Notes: a model not told the origin generated them from the letters alone. Positions 1-9,364 are shown, numbered from the stretch's first letter. The stretch is DNA of 64,000 nucleotides from an uncultured Eubacteriales bacterium (GCA_905198155.1 CAJKBQ010000014.1:10892-74891); one strand, 5' to 3'. Numbers and translations: made by a program.

Positions 1-2
1 CG

Positions 3-677
3 GATCTGCCGGTCGGGACGCTGGTGCTGATCCGCCCGCACGACCTGCACGACTATGTTCGCGGGACGGGCGCGGAGTTTGGGTTTGTGAACCTGAGCTT
101 TTTGCCGGAGCTGTTCGACCAGGTGGCCTTGTTTGTCGGCGACGGGTTCCCGGCGGAGGCGCTGCGCACGGCCGCGCTGCCGCCGTCGGTGCTGCTGACG
201 GGGAGCGCGTTCCAAAAATTGAAGCAGCGGATGGAGGCGCTGTGCGTCCTGTCCGACGACGGGATCCCGCAGCTGCGGTTCCGGATGCGGACGCTGCTGT
301 TCGACATTCTGACCCGGTATTTCGGCGAATATACGGCCGACCCGGCGGAGGCGGTGCCGGACTGGCTGGCCGAAGCGCGCCGGAAAATGCAGCAGAACCG
401 CAATTTCAGCGGCGGGATGGCGCGGATGGCGGAGCTGTCCGGCAAATCGCGCGAGCATTTGGCACGGAGCATCCGGAAATACTACCACCAGTCGGCCAGC
501 GAATTCATCAACGAACTGCGGCTGACGTACTTTGCGAATATGCTGCGCAACAGCAATTACCCGATTTTGGCGCTGTGCTACGACAGCGGATTCCAAAACG
601 TCAGCTGGGCCTACGCGCAGTTTCGCCGCAAATATGGGATGACGCCGCGGCAGTATCGGGAAAGCGCGTGGGAGTGA
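3..677 (+). CDS. AraC-family transcriptional regulator, 5' end outside window
   Basis: The reading frame is open from base 3, so the start codon and the beginning of the N-terminal sensing domain lie upstream of the window. The first visible residues (DLPVGTLVLIRPHDLHDY) resemble a cupin sensing domain of the AraC type. The last ~100 residues form the two helix-turn-helix motifs: the segment with MAELSGKSREHLARSIRKYY, then YDSGFQNVSWAYAQFRRKYG followed by MTPRQYR, the standard AraC C-terminus. Regulators of this type usually control adjacent sugar or stress genes, but the presumed target is not visible here. A strong hairpin terminator follows. Family assignment is secure; the ligand is unknown. 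Confidence 0.85.
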   Translation, partial: DLPVGTLVLIRPHDLHDYVRGTGAEFGFVNLSFLPELFDQVALFVGDGFPAEALRTAALPPSVLLTGSAFQKLKQRMEALCVLSDDGIPQLRFRMRTLLFDILTRYFGEYTADPAEAVPDWLAEARRKMQQNRNFSGGMARMAELSGKSREHLARSIRKYYHQSASEFINELRLTYFANMLRNSNYPILALCYDSGFQNVSWAYAQFRRKYGMTPRQYRESAWE

Positions 678-757
678 CACGCAGTAAGCCCCGCTTTTTG
701 GCAGGAAAACGCAGATTCTATTCGATATCATTGAGCTTTCTTAAAACGTTACCACAC

Positions 758-802
758 AAAAGAACCGGGATCATCGCATAAAACGAAAATCCCGGTTCTT
801 TT
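758..802. terminator. Bidirectional intrinsic terminator
   Basis: Perfect 14-bp arms (AAAAGAACCGGGAT, 758-771; ATCCCGGTTCTTTT, 789-802) flank a 17-nt loop, with A-rich and T-rich sides. It separates the convergent AraC gene (+) and pfkA (-) and can serve both. Confidence 0.9.
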
Positions 803-826
803 ACTGCATCCGCAGTATATTTTTCC

Positions 827-1789
827 TCAAATCGAAATCGTCCGCGCGACCTTCAGCAGATCCCACGCGAATTCTTTCTTCATTGCAAGACCTTCGGTAA
901 TATCGTAATCGACAAGCTTGTCGTCTTTGATGCCGACGACGCGCTTCGTTTTGCCCTGCGCCAGCAGCTGCACGGCGTAGTAGCCCATCTCGCTGGCCAG
1001 CACGCGGTCGCGCGCAGACGGCGAACCGCCGCGCTGCACATGCCCCAGCACGCAGCCGCGCGTTTCGACGCCGGTTTTCGCTTCGATCTCTTTGCACAGC
1101 GCGTCCACGTTGAGCATCAGCTCGGACACCACGACGATGAAATTCTTCTTGCCGGTCGCCTGCGAGCGCTTGATCGGCGCGATTACGTCGCGGTCAATAT
1201 CGTACTTCTCTTCCGGAATCAGGATCGCCGTCGCGCCGACCGCCAGGCCGGTGTTCAGCGCCAGATACCCGGCGTGATGCCCCATCACTTCGACCACGCT
1301 GCACCGGTCGTGCGACATCATGGTGTCGCGAATCTTGTCCACCATTTCGATGGCGGTGTTCATCGCGGTGTCGTAGCCGATGGTGTAGTCGGTGCAGGAA
1401 ATGTCGTTGTCGATGGTGCCCGGCAGGCCGATGCAGCAGATGCCTTCGCCGCACAGGTCGCGCGCGCCGCGGAACGAGCCGTCGCCGCCGATGACGACCA
1501 GCCCCTCGATCCCCAGCCGGCGGCAGTTGTCTGCCGCTTTTTTGACGCCGGCAGGCGTGTTGAATTCGGGGCTGCGCGCCGTGTACAGGCAGGTGCCGCC
1601 CATTTGCAGGATATTGGCCACCGAACGCGCGTCCAGCGGATAGATATCGTTTTCCAGCAGGCCGTTGTAGCCGCGGCGGACGCCGACGACTTCCATCCCG
1701 GCTGCAACGCCGGCGCGCGTAACGGCGCGGATGGCCGCGTTCATGCCCGGCGCGTCGCCGCCGCTCGTCAAAATCGCAATTTTCTTCAT
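827..1789 (-). CDS. pfkA: ATP-dependent 6-phosphofructokinase
   Basis: Cytoplasmic enzyme that phosphorylates fructose 6-phosphate to fructose 1,6-bisphosphate, the committed step of glycolysis. The 320-residue length is standard for bacterial PfkA. The N-terminus has SGGDAPGMN (residues 9-17), the nucleotide site has GGDGS (101-105) and the catalytic loop has PGTIDND (123-129). Glycines at 104 and 124 are the known signature of ATP-using enzymes, in contrast to the second PFK at 29046. MGHHAGYLA is the sugar-phosphate binding segment. ATG at 1789 is chosen over an upstream in-frame GTG because GGAAAGGAAG lies just before it. The gene is last in the hprK-glk-murB-rapZ-whiA-dnaE-pfkA array and also has its own promoter. 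Confidence 0.96.
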   Translation of the reverse strand: MKKIAILTSGGDAPGMNAAIRAVTRAGVAAGMEVVGVRRGYNGLLENDIYPLDARSVANILQMGGTCLYTARSPEFNTPAGVKKAADNCRRLGIEGLVVIGGDGSFRGARDLCGEGICCIGLPGTIDNDISCTDYTIGYDTAMNTAIEMVDKIRDTMMSHDRCSVVEVMGHHAGYLALNTGLAVGATAILIPEEKYDIDRDVIAPIKRSQATGKKNFIVVVSELMLNVDALCKEIEAKTGVETRGCVLGHVQRGGSPSARDRVLASEMGYYAVQLLAQGKTKRVVGIKDDKLVDYDITEGLAMKKEFAWDLLKVARTISI

Positions 1790-1869
1790 ATGAATCTTCC
1801 TTTCCCAAAAACGTGCGCGCCGCTCCACCCAACCGAGCCGCGCGCAGCAAATAATATGCGCTTATATCT

Positions 1870-1898
1870 ATTATATCCGCCCGCGGCGGATTTTTCAA
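1870..1898 (-). promoter_or_regulatory. pfkA promoter with an inverted repeat in the spacer
   Basis: On the minus strand a TTGAAA -35 box (1893-1898) and a perfect TATAAT -10 box (1870-1875) are 17 bp apart. The spacer holds the inverted repeat ATCCGCC-CGC-GGCGGAT (1875-1891), well placed for a repressor that would block RNA polymerase. It separates pfkA expression from dnaE. Confidence 0.75.
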
Positions 1899-1956
1899 GT
1901 CGCTTGATAAACTTTTCTGCAAAAAATGATGGATTTCGCACAAGCAACAAAAATAC

Positions 1957-4900
1957 TTATTCCACCACGGCCACATTTTCCGCGCCGAGCAGCCGCCGCA
2001 ACTCGCCGAGCATCGGTTCGTTGAGCATCACCCACAGCCCGCGCGACGCCATCGACAGCTTGCCCGTGGCGGTGCAGCGCACATAAACCGGCGTATTTCC
2101 GTCGAAAATCGCCATCACGCGCTTGGCGCGGAGGAACGCGTCACAGTCAAAATCCGGGATGCGGAGGTACAGGCCGTGCTTGGCGGAGCGCGCCGAAGCG
2201 GCGGGCGCGGCCGGACGCGCCGGACGATTTTCCGCCGGCCGTGCAACATTTTTACCTAACTTTGCAACATCCGTGTCGGGCGCCGGAGCGACCGATTCGC
2301 ACAGCAGCTTGGCGTCCTCTTCTTCGCGCAGGCTGATCCGCGCGCGCAGTTCCAGCACGGCGCCTTCCTGCAGGTACGACGCGTACTGCTCCAAAATCCG
2401 GGGGAACACGAGCATTTCAATCGAACCGTACAGGTCTTCCAGCGTGACGAACGCCATGGTCTGGTTGTTTTTCGTGATTTTGGTGCGCACCGTCTGGACA
2501 ATCGCCAGCACGGTGACGACTTCGCCGTCGCGGTAGGTGGTGTCCGGCGTATGGTCGGGCGAATTGTGCGCGCAGGCGAGGATGACGCCGATGTGCGCGG
2601 CGTGAATCGCGTCCGACACCGCCTGATACGCCGCCATCGGGTGGCCGGACAGGTACATCCCGGTCATTTCCTTTTCCATCGCCAGCAGCTCCGGCATCGG
2701 GTATTCCGGCACGTCCGGCAGCTCCGGCTCGTTGGCGCGCGCGCCGTCGCCGCCGTCCGCCATGCCGAACAGGTTCAGCTGGCCTTCCAGGTTACGCCGC
2801 CGCGCGCTGTCCAAATCGTCGAGGATGGTGTCCATACTGACGAACATCTGCCGCCGGTTGGCGCCCAGGCCGTCGAGCGCGCCGCATTTGACGAGCGATT
2901 CCAGCGCGCGGCGGTTCAGCTCTTTGCCGTACATCCGGTCGCAGAAATCGTAGAACGATGCGAACGGCCGCGTCTGCCGCTCGGCAATCAGCTGATCGAC
3001 GAAGCTGCGCCCGATGTTGCGGCTGGCCAGCAGCCCGAACCGGATCGCATTGCCGGACACGGTGAACCCGCTGCCGCTTTCGTTGACGCTCGGCGGCAGC
3101 ACGGCGATGCCCAGCCGCTGGCATTCGGCCATGTATTCCGCGACTTTGGTGGTGTTGTCCAGCACGCTGGTCAGCAGCGCCGCCATGAATTCGCGCGGGT
3201 AGTGGCATTTGAGGAACGCCGTCTGATACGATACGTATGCGTACGACGCGGCGTGCGGTTTGTTAAACGCGTACGACGCGAAACTTTCCATCTCGCTGAC
3301 GATGGCCATAGCGCTTTTTTCGTCCACGCCGCGTTTCAGGCAGCCTTCGACGATCACGTTGCCGTTTTCGTCCGTCAGGCCGTGGACGAAAATGCGCCGT
3401 TCACGCTCCATCACGTCTTTTTTCTTTTTGCTCATCGCGCGGCGCACGATGTCGGCGCGGCCGAGCGTGTACCCGGCCAGCGAGCGGAAAATCTGCATGA
3501 TCTGCTCCTGGTAAACCATACAGCCGTACGTCACCTTCAAAATCGGTTCCAGCGACGGATGCAGGTACGTGACCAGGCTGGGATTGTGGCGGTTTTGGAT
3601 GTACCGCGGGATGGAATCCATCGGCCCCGGGCGGTACAGCGAGATCACGGCGATCAGGTCTTCCAGGCTTTCCGGACCCAGCTGCATCAGCACGCCGCGC
3701 ATCCCGGACGATTCAAACTGGAACACGCCCTCCGTCTGCCCGGCGGACAGCATTTGGTAGATCGCGGGATCTTCGGTGGAAATGCGGTCAATGGCAAAGT
3801 CCGGGTTGGTGCGCTGCACCATGCGCTCGGCGTCGCGGATAACGGTCAGCGTCCGCAGCCCCAGAAAGTCCATTTTCAGCAGACCCAGCTCTTCGAGCGT
3901 GGTCATGGTGTACTGCGTGACGACGGCTTCGTCGTTTTTGGCCAGCGGGACATAGTTCATGACGGGCTGCTCGGTAATCACCACGCCGGCAGCGTGGCGC
4001 GACGCGTGGCGCGGCATCCCTTCCACCTTGCGCGCCATGTCGATCAGCTCGGCGATCTGCGGGTCCTCCTCGGCGGCGGCGCGCAGCTCGGCGGACATGG
4101 TCAGCGCTTTGTCCAGCGTGATGTTCAGCTCCATCGGCACCAGCTTGGCGATGGCGTCGGCGCGGGCGTAGGGGATGGCCAGCGCGCGCGCCACATCCCG
4201 GATGGCGCCGCGCGCCGCCATGGTGCCGAACGTGACGATCTGCGCGACGTGATCGGCGCCGTATTTGCGGACGACGTAGTCGATAACCTCCTGCCGCCGC
4301 TCGAAGCAGAAGTCGATGTCAAAGTCCGGCATACTGACGCGCTCCGGGTTCAAAAACCGCTCGAACAGCAGGTTGTATTTCATCGGGTCGATGCCGGTGA
4401 TGCCGATGCAGTACGCCGCCAGACTGCCCGCGCCGGAGCCGCGCCCCGGCCCGACGGGAATCTGCACCGATTTGGCGTAGCGGACGAAATCGTGCACGAT
4501 CAGGTAGTAGTCCACATACCCCATCCGCTCGATGGTGGACAGCTCGTATTCCAGCCGGTCGATGTACGGCTGCGGCGGATTTTCGCCGTAGCGGCGGTGC
4601 AGCCCGTCGAAGCACTGGCGGCGGAAGTACTGTGCGTGATCCTCGTTGTTCGGCACGTCGAAATGCGGCAGCTTGGTGTGGCCGAATTCAAACTCCACGT
4701 TGCACCGTTCGGCAATTTTCGCGGTATTGTCGGCAGCGTCCGGCCGCGACGGGAAAAGCGCGCGCATTTCGTCTTCGCTTTTGAGGTAAAATTCGTCAGA
4801 TCCGAACTCCATGGTGTCGTCGTCTTCGACGGTGTGGTTTGTTTGGATGCAGATCAGGATGTGGTGCATCCGGCTGTCTTCTTTTTGCAGGTAGTGCGCG

Positions 4901-5511
4901 TCGTTGGTGACGACGAGCGGGATACCGGTTTCGTTTGCCAGCCGGATGATCCCCGGCGCGACCTGCTTTTGCTCCGGCAGGCCGTGATCCTGCAATTCGA
5001 GGTAGTAGTGATCGGGGCCAAAGATTTCCGCCATTTCGAGCGCGACGCGCTTGGCTTCGGCGTAATCGTTGTGCAGCAGCGCCTGCGGCACTTCGCCCGC
5101 CAGGCACGCCGACAGCGCGATCAGCCCTTCGTGGTACTGGCGCAGCAGCTCGTAGTCCACGCGCGGCTTCACGTAGAACCCTTCCGTCCATGCTTTGGAC
5201 ACCATGGCGCACAGGTTTTCGTACCCTTTGTTGTTTTCACACAGCAGCACCAAATGCGCGCGTTCGCGGTCGGCGGACGATTTGTCGAACCGGGAGCGCG
5301 CGGCGACGTACACCTCGCACCCGATGATCGGCTTCACGCCGACGGCGCGGGCGGCTTTGTAAAAATCGACGGCGCCGTACATCACGCCGTGGTCGGTGAT
5401 GGCGCAGGCGGTTTGGCCCAAATCGGCGGCGCGCTGCGCCAGCTGCTTGATCCGGCACGCGCCGTCCAGCAGGCTGTACTCACTGTGAACGTGTAAATGG
5501 GTAAACGCCAT
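1957..5511 (-). CDS. dnaE: DNA polymerase III subunit alpha, DnaE type
   Basis: Replicative DNA polymerase catalytic subunit of 1184 residues, close to the usual DnaE length. The N-terminal PHP domain begins with HLHVHSEYSLLDGACR near residue 5. The polymerase active-site region carries PDFDIDF and SRHAAGVVI, followed by the fingers segment RAMSKKKKDVM. The tandem helix-hairpin-helix region and a C-terminal OB-fold (TFVTLED-type segment, roughly residues 1010-1090) follow. There is no internal exonuclease insertion, so this is DnaE and not PolC. Firmicutes normally also have PolC, with DnaE extending primers; PolC is not in this window. Start ATG at 5511 follows AGGAGG. It is 27 bp downstream of whiA, consistent with co-transcription. 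Confidence 0.97.
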   Translation of the reverse strand: MAFTHLHVHSEYSLLDGACRIKQLAQRAADLGQTACAITDHGVMYGAVDFYKAARAVGVKPIIGCEVYVAARSRFDKSSADRERAHLVLLCENNKGYENLCAMVSKAWTEGFYVKPRVDYELLRQYHEGLIALSACLAGEVPQALLHNDYAEAKRVALEMAEIFGPDHYYLELQDHGLPEQKQVAPGIIRLANETGIPLVVTNDAHYLQKEDSRMHHILICIQTNHTVEDDDTMEFGSDEFYLKSEDEMRALFPSRPDAADNTAKIAERCNVEFEFGHTKLPHFDVPNNEDHAQYFRRQCFDGLHRRYGENPPQPYIDRLEYELSTIERMGYVDYYLIVHDFVRYAKSVQIPVGPGRGSGAGSLAAYCIGITGIDPMKYNLLFERFLNPERVSMPDFDIDFCFERRQEVIDYVVRKYGADHVAQIVTFGTMAARGAIRDVARALAIPYARADAIAKLVPMELNITLDKALTMSAELRAAAEEDPQIAELIDMARKVEGMPRHASRHAAGVVITEQPVMNYVPLAKNDEAVVTQYTMTTLEELGLLKMDFLGLRTLTVIRDAERMVQRTNPDFAIDRISTEDPAIYQMLSAGQTEGVFQFESSGMRGVLMQLGPESLEDLIAVISLYRPGPMDSIPRYIQNRHNPSLVTYLHPSLEPILKVTYGCMVYQEQIMQIFRSLAGYTLGRADIVRRAMSKKKKDVMERERRIFVHGLTDENGNVIVEGCLKRGVDEKSAMAIVSEMESFASYAFNKPHAASYAYVSYQTAFLKCHYPREFMAALLTSVLDNTTKVAEYMAECQRLGIAVLPPSVNESGSGFTVSGNAIRFGLLASRNIGRSFVDQLIAERQTRPFASFYDFCDRMYGKELNRRALESLVKCGALDGLGANRRQMFVSMDTILDDLDSARRRNLEGQLNLFGMADGGDGARANEPELPDVPEYPMPELLAMEKEMTGMYLSGHPMAAYQAVSDAIHAAHIGVILACAHNSPDHTPDTTYRDGEVVTVLAIVQTVRTKITKNNQTMAFVTLEDLYGSIEMLVFPRILEQYASYLQEGAVLELRARISLREEEDAKLLCESVAPAPDTDVAKLGKNVARPAENRPARPAAPAASARSAKHGLYLRIPDFDCDAFLRAKRVMAIFDGNTPVYVRCTATGKLSMASRGLWVMLNEPMLGELRRLLGAENVAVVE

Positions 5512-5538
5512 GGCAGGTTCCTCCTGAAATGCAAAAGA

Positions 5539-6456
5539 TCATCCGGCGCGGCCGTCCGATTTTTCCGCCAGCTGCACCAGCCGCGTCAGCCGGTGATTGA
5601 CGCCGCTGCGGCTGACCGGCGGATCCAGCGCCTCGCCCAGTTCGCGCAGCGAATATTCGGGGTGCGCCAGCCGCAGCGCGGCCAGCGCCCGCAGCTCGTC
5701 CGGCAGCTGCGTCCACGCCGGCGAATTGCGCACGCGCAGGATTGCTTCGATCTGCGCAGCGGCGGCGGAGACGGTTTTGTCGATGTTGGCGGTGTCAAAA
5801 TTGGTGCGGCGGTTGGCGTCGCTGCGGCGCTCGTTGCGGGCGCGGACGGCGCGAACGGCTTCGGCACGGTTCGGCGCGCCAATCGCGTCCAGCAGCGCGG
5901 CGATGTCGGCGGCGTTTTTGAAGTAGATCACCGACGCGCCCTTGCGCGCCGTGCGGCCGGGATTCAGCGTCAGCGCCGATTGCAGCACCATCGCCAGCGC
6001 GTCGGCCAGCGGGCGGTTGGGGGCGTTGAATTCCAGGTGATAGCCGTGCGCAGGGTCGTTGAGCGTGCCGCAGGTGAGGAATGCGCCGCGCAGAAACGCC
6101 GCCGCGCAGCACGGCTGCGCCAGGTTGGCAAACCGCACTTCCCGCCGCACATCGGCCGCCGAATGCCCAAAGCAGCGCAGCACCGCGCTGCGCTGACTGT
6201 CCGGCACCACCACGGTGCAGATACGGCCGCGGCTGCGCTGCGTGAGCGGGGTGCGCACATCGACGAATACCCCGGTTTCCGCGGCCAGCAGCGCGGCGGC
6301 CGTCTGCGCGACGGTGGCGCTTTCGGTTTGCAGCACGATGGCGCTGCCGTCGAACCGGTGGCCGTACAGGAACAGCGCATATGCCTCCGCCCGGCGGCAG
6401 CAGTCCGGCAGCGCGCACGCGCACAATTCTTTTTTCAGTTCCGACGCAAAGGACAT
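5539..6456 (-). CDS. whiA: WhiA, DNA-binding regulator with a LAGLIDADG-like domain
   Basis: WhiA combines a LAGLIDADG homing-endonuclease-like N-terminal domain with a C-terminal helix-turn-helix. In Gram-positives it affects cell division, and in actinomycetes sporulation. The typical N-terminus MSFASELKKELC and the C-terminal block YSLRELGEAL...SRSGVNHRL are present, and 305 residues is the family length. ATG at 6456 is preferred over an in-frame TTG at 6465, because AAGGAG is 11 nt before the ATG but almost touches the TTG. The gene lies 15 bp from rapZ. The yvcK gene that usually sits between rapZ and whiA is missing here. Confidence 0.93.
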   Translation of the reverse strand: MSFASELKKELCACALPDCCRRAEAYALFLYGHRFDGSAIVLQTESATVAQTAAALLAAETGVFVDVRTPLTQRSRGRICTVVVPDSQRSAVLRCFGHSAADVRREVRFANLAQPCCAAAFLRGAFLTCGTLNDPAHGYHLEFNAPNRPLADALAMVLQSALTLNPGRTARKGASVIYFKNAADIAALLDAIGAPNRAEAVRAVRARNERRSDANRRTNFDTANIDKTVSAAAAQIEAILRVRNSPAWTQLPDELRALAALRLAHPEYSLRELGEALDPPVSRSGVNHRLTRLVQLAEKSDGRAG

Positions 6457-6471
6457 GGTACGCAAAGCTCC

Positions 6472-7323
6472 TTATTTTTCGATATCGCGGTGCGTGACGG
6501 TCACGCGGCGGCCCTGGCGCAGCAGGTGCTGATACAGCGCCTGCGTCAGCGCGACGGAGCGGTGATGCCCGCCGGAACAGCCGATGGCGATCACCAGCTG
6601 GCTTTTGCCTTCGCTGCAATACATCGGCAGCATATAGTCGATCATGTCGAACAGCCGGTCGCGGAACCCGATGGTTTGTTCCCACTGCATCACGTAGTCG
6701 TACACCGGCTGATCCAGCCCGGTGCGGTCGCGCAGGCCGTCCACATAATACGGATTGGGCAGGCAGCGCACGTCAAACATCAGGTCGGCCTCGGTCGGGA
6801 CGCCGTGCTTGTAGCCGAACGACATACAGTGGGTCGTCAGCGCGTCCGACGCGTGCACCAGAAACAGCTTGGCGATGCGCTCTTTGAGCTGCGCGTTGGA
6901 CAGAAACGTGGTGTCGATGCAGTAGTCGGCGCGTTCTTTCAGCGGCGCCAGTTTGTGCCGCTCCATCGCGATGGCATCCTCCACCGAGCCGCCCGCCGCG
7001 TCGATCAGCGGATGCTTGCGCCGGGTGAAGCGGTAGCGGCGTAGCAGCACGTCGTCCGACGCGTCTAGAAACAGGATGCGGTGCGTGTGCGGCCCCATGC
7101 GGTCGAGCGATTGGAGCAGCACGTCGAACTCGTCGCCGCTGCGGATGTCCACGATCACCGCCGCGCGTTCGTACAATTCGCTCGACCGGCTGCACACCCG
7201 GTACAGGTCGCACAGCAGCAGCGGCGGGATATTGTCCACGCAGTAGAACCCGATGTCTTCCAGCGCGTGCGCCGCCTGCGTTTTGCCTGCGCCGGAGATG
7301 CCGGTCACAATTAGAAATTCCAT
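6472..7323 (-). CDS. rapZ: RNase adapter / nucleotide-binding protein RapZ (YvcJ)
   Basis: P-loop ATPase/GTPase of 283 residues. In enterobacteria RapZ senses glucosamine 6-phosphate and directs RNase E to a small RNA; in Firmicutes (YvcJ) the partner is unknown. Visible motifs are the Walker A segment GISGAGKTQAAHALED close to the N-terminus, DIRSGDEF, and the C-terminal signature IGCSGGHHRSVALTQAL. The start is ATG 7323: an in-frame GTG 12 bp upstream overlaps the GGGAG ribosome site. It is tightly spaced between murB (22 bp) and whiA (15 bp), so it is almost certainly co-transcribed with them. Confidence 0.94.
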   Translation of the reverse strand: MEFLIVTGISGAGKTQAAHALEDIGFYCVDNIPPLLLCDLYRVCSRSSELYERAAVIVDIRSGDEFDVLLQSLDRMGPHTHRILFLDASDDVLLRRYRFTRRKHPLIDAAGGSVEDAIAMERHKLAPLKERADYCIDTTFLSNAQLKERIAKLFLVHASDALTTHCMSFGYKHGVPTEADLMFDVRCLPNPYYVDGLRDRTGLDQPVYDYVMQWEQTIGFRDRLFDMIDYMLPMYCSEGKSQLVIAIGCSGGHHRSVALTQALYQHLLRQGRRVTVTHRDIEK

Positions 7324-7345
7324 GATTTTTGACACTCCCTGCCGC

Positions 7346-8263
7346 TCAGCCGCCCAGCGTGCGGATTTCGCATTCCAGTCGGAAGCCGGTTTCCATTTCG
7401 ACTACTTTTTGGACATGGGAGATCAGCGCGCGGACGTTGCCGGCCGTGGCATTGCCCAGGTTGACGATGAATCCGGCGTGCTTTTCACTGACCTGCGCGT
7501 CGCCGACGCGCGCGCCTTTCAGCCCGCACTGCTCAATCAGCGCCCCGGCGAATGCGCCGGCCGGGCGCTTGAACGTGCTGCCTGCGCTGGGCAGGTCGAG
7601 CGGCTGTTTGGCTTTGCGGCGCGCCATGTAATCGTTCATCTGCGCACCGATCTGTTCCGGATCGCCCGGCGTCAGCGCGAATTCTGCCGACAGCACGATC
7701 GCATCGTCGTCCATCAGCGCGCTGTGCCGGTACGCCAGCGCCAGCGCCCCGGCCGGCCGCGTTTCGATCCGGTGGTCGCGCGTCAGCACGGTGCAGCGCA
7801 CCAGCACATCTTTGATCTCGCCGCCGTATGCCCCGGCGTTCATGTACACGGCGCCGCCGACCGAGCCGGGGATGCCGTACGCGAATTCCAGCCCGGACAG
7901 CCCGTGGTCGCGCGCACATACGGCCAGCGCGGACAGCTTTGCCCCCGCGCCTGCGGTGACGGTGCCGCCGGTGACGGCAATCTGCGTGAATTCCGGCGCG
8001 GCCGGGTGCAGAATCACGCCGTTGAACCCGGCGTCGGACGCCAGCACGTTGGATCCGCAGCCCAGCACGACGCACGGCACGCGCGATTCGGCGCACGCGC
8101 GGTGCAGCTCGGCCATCACGTCTGCGGTCGGGACTTCGACCCACAGCGCGGCCGGGCCGCCGATTCGGAACGTGGTGTGCTGCGCCAGCGGTTCCTGCGT
8201 GCGTACGGCGCATCCTTCGGCCTGCGCCAGCGCGGCAATCGAAAGCATTTGATTGGTGTGCAT
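7346..8263 (-). CDS. murB: UDP-N-acetylenolpyruvoylglucosamine reductase
   Basis: FAD- and NADPH-dependent enzyme that reduces UDP-GlcNAc-enolpyruvate to UDP-MurNAc in peptidoglycan synthesis. Its 305 residues carry the FAD-binding pattern FRIGGPAALWVEVPT, then GCGSNVLASDAGFNGVILH, and the central FAYGIPGSVGGAVYMNAGAY block. The segment AGSTFKRPAGAFAGALIEQ includes the serine expected to protonate the substrate. AAGGAGGAG lies 5 nt before ATG 8263. In clostridia murB commonly stands before rapZ and whiA, as here. Confidence 0.96.
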   Translation of the reverse strand: MHTNQMLSIAALAQAEGCAVRTQEPLAQHTTFRIGGPAALWVEVPTADVMAELHRACAESRVPCVVLGCGSNVLASDAGFNGVILHPAAPEFTQIAVTGGTVTAGAGAKLSALAVCARDHGLSGLEFAYGIPGSVGGAVYMNAGAYGGEIKDVLVRCTVLTRDHRIETRPAGALALAYRHSALMDDDAIVLSAEFALTPGDPEQIGAQMNDYMARRKAKQPLDLPSAGSTFKRPAGAFAGALIEQCGLKGARVGDAQVSEKHAGFIVNLGNATAGNVRALISHVQKVVEMETGFRLECEIRTLGG

Positions 8264-8283
8264 GAAACTCCTCCTTAATCAGT

Positions 8284-8317
8284 CGGGATCGCCGCAAAAG
8301 CATTCACGGCGATCCCG
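8284..8317. other. Hairpin between ROK kinase and murB
   Basis: Perfect 11-bp arms CGGGATCGCCG (8284-8294) and CGGCGATCCCG (8307-8317). No U-tract follows on the minus strand, so it is more likely an mRNA-processing or partial attenuation structure than a full terminator. Confidence 0.55.
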
Positions 8318-8337
8318 GCGGTTCAGATTGGACGCGT

Positions 8338-9294
8338 TTATTTCATCGACAGCCCCAAAAACGCAGCGCCGATGATCCCGGCGTCGTTGCCCAGCTGCGC
8401 GGCGACGATTTCCGGCTGTTTGGTGGAGTACCGGCCGTACGTCGTATCTTCCACTTCTTTGCGGATCGGCGCGAGCAGCCGCTCCCCTTCGCGGGAGATG
8501 CCGCCGCCGATGCACAGCACTTCCGGCTGGAAGATGTTAATCATATTCGCCACGCCGCACGCCACATAGCCGATGTACTGATCGACCACCTGCGTGCCGG
8601 CTTCGTCGCCTTTGCGCATCGCGTCGAACGCGGTGCGGCCGCTGACGCGGTTGATGTCGCTGTCCACCAGCGCCCACATGACGGATTCGGGATGATCCAC
8701 CATCGCGATTTTCGTCTGATAAATCAGCGCGCTGGCCGATGCATACGCTTCCCAGCAGCCGTCGCGGCCGCAGGAGCAGTGCCGCCCGCCGCGCACAATC
8801 ACCGTGTGGCCCAGCTCGGTGCCGAAGTGGTTGAAGCCGGAGAACACTTTGCCGTCGATGATGACGCCGCCGCCCACGCCGGTGCCCAGCGTGATGGTAA
8901 CGGAGTTGCGCGTGCCCTTGGCCGCGCCGGCGACCGCTTCGCCGTACGCCGCGGCGTTCGCGTCGTTCTCAATGTAAATTTCCTTGCCGGTGAGCCGCTC
9001 CATGATCTCGCCGACCGGCGCGAACTTAAAGCCCAGGTTGTTGGCAAATTCAATCGTTTTGGTGTCCGGGTTAATCGCGCCCGGCGCGCCGATGCCGATC
9101 GAAGCGATCTGATCCATCGTCAGCCCGGCTTTGGCCACGGCTTCCTCCGTCACTTTGACCATGTCGGCGCAAATCTCCTCGCACGGCCGCGGGCAATTGG
9201 TTTTCGCGGACGCGGTGGCGATAATCTCGTACTGTTCGTTGCACACGCCGACGGCAATGTTGGTGCCGCCCAGGTCAATTCCTACGTAATACAT
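8338..9294 (-). CDS. ROK-family glucokinase
   Basis: Sugar kinase of 318 residues, probably phosphorylating glucose with ATP. The N-terminal phosphate motif GIDLGGTNIAVGV and the second phosphate loop TLGTGVGGGVI are visible. The ROK zinc-binding signature HCSCGRDGCWEAYASASAL contains the three zinc cysteines and the conserved Glu-Ala. The start ATG is preceded by AGGAGG. Its place between hprK and murB, with pfkA in the same array, fits a glycolytic entry kinase. Other ROK members phosphorylate fructose, mannose or N-acetylmannosamine, so glucose specificity is inferred from family and context. Confidence 0.9.
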   Translation of the reverse strand: MYYVGIDLGGTNIAVGVCNEQYEIIATASAKTNCPRPCEEICADMVKVTEEAVAKAGLTMDQIASIGIGAPGAINPDTKTIEFANNLGFKFAPVGEIMERLTGKEIYIENDANAAAYGEAVAGAAKGTRNSVTITLGTGVGGGVIIDGKVFSGFNHFGTELGHTVIVRGGRHCSCGRDGCWEAYASASALIYQTKIAMVDHPESVMWALVDSDINRVSGRTAFDAMRKGDEAGTQVVDQYIGYVACGVANMINIFQPEVLCIGGGISREGERLLAPIRKEVEDTTYGRYSTKQPEIVAAQLGNDAGIIGAAFLGLSMK

Positions 9295-9364
9295 ACTTTC
9301 AAATCCTCCTGCAAATTCAATGCTTGAAAAGTAAAAATATATGTAATGCCGCGCTTGCGGGCCA

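Noticed and set aside
2551..5496. 981-codon open frame on the plus strand
   Set aside because: It is the antisense of dnaE, produced by the high GC content; no ribosome site and Arg/His/Val-rich composition typical of shadow frames.
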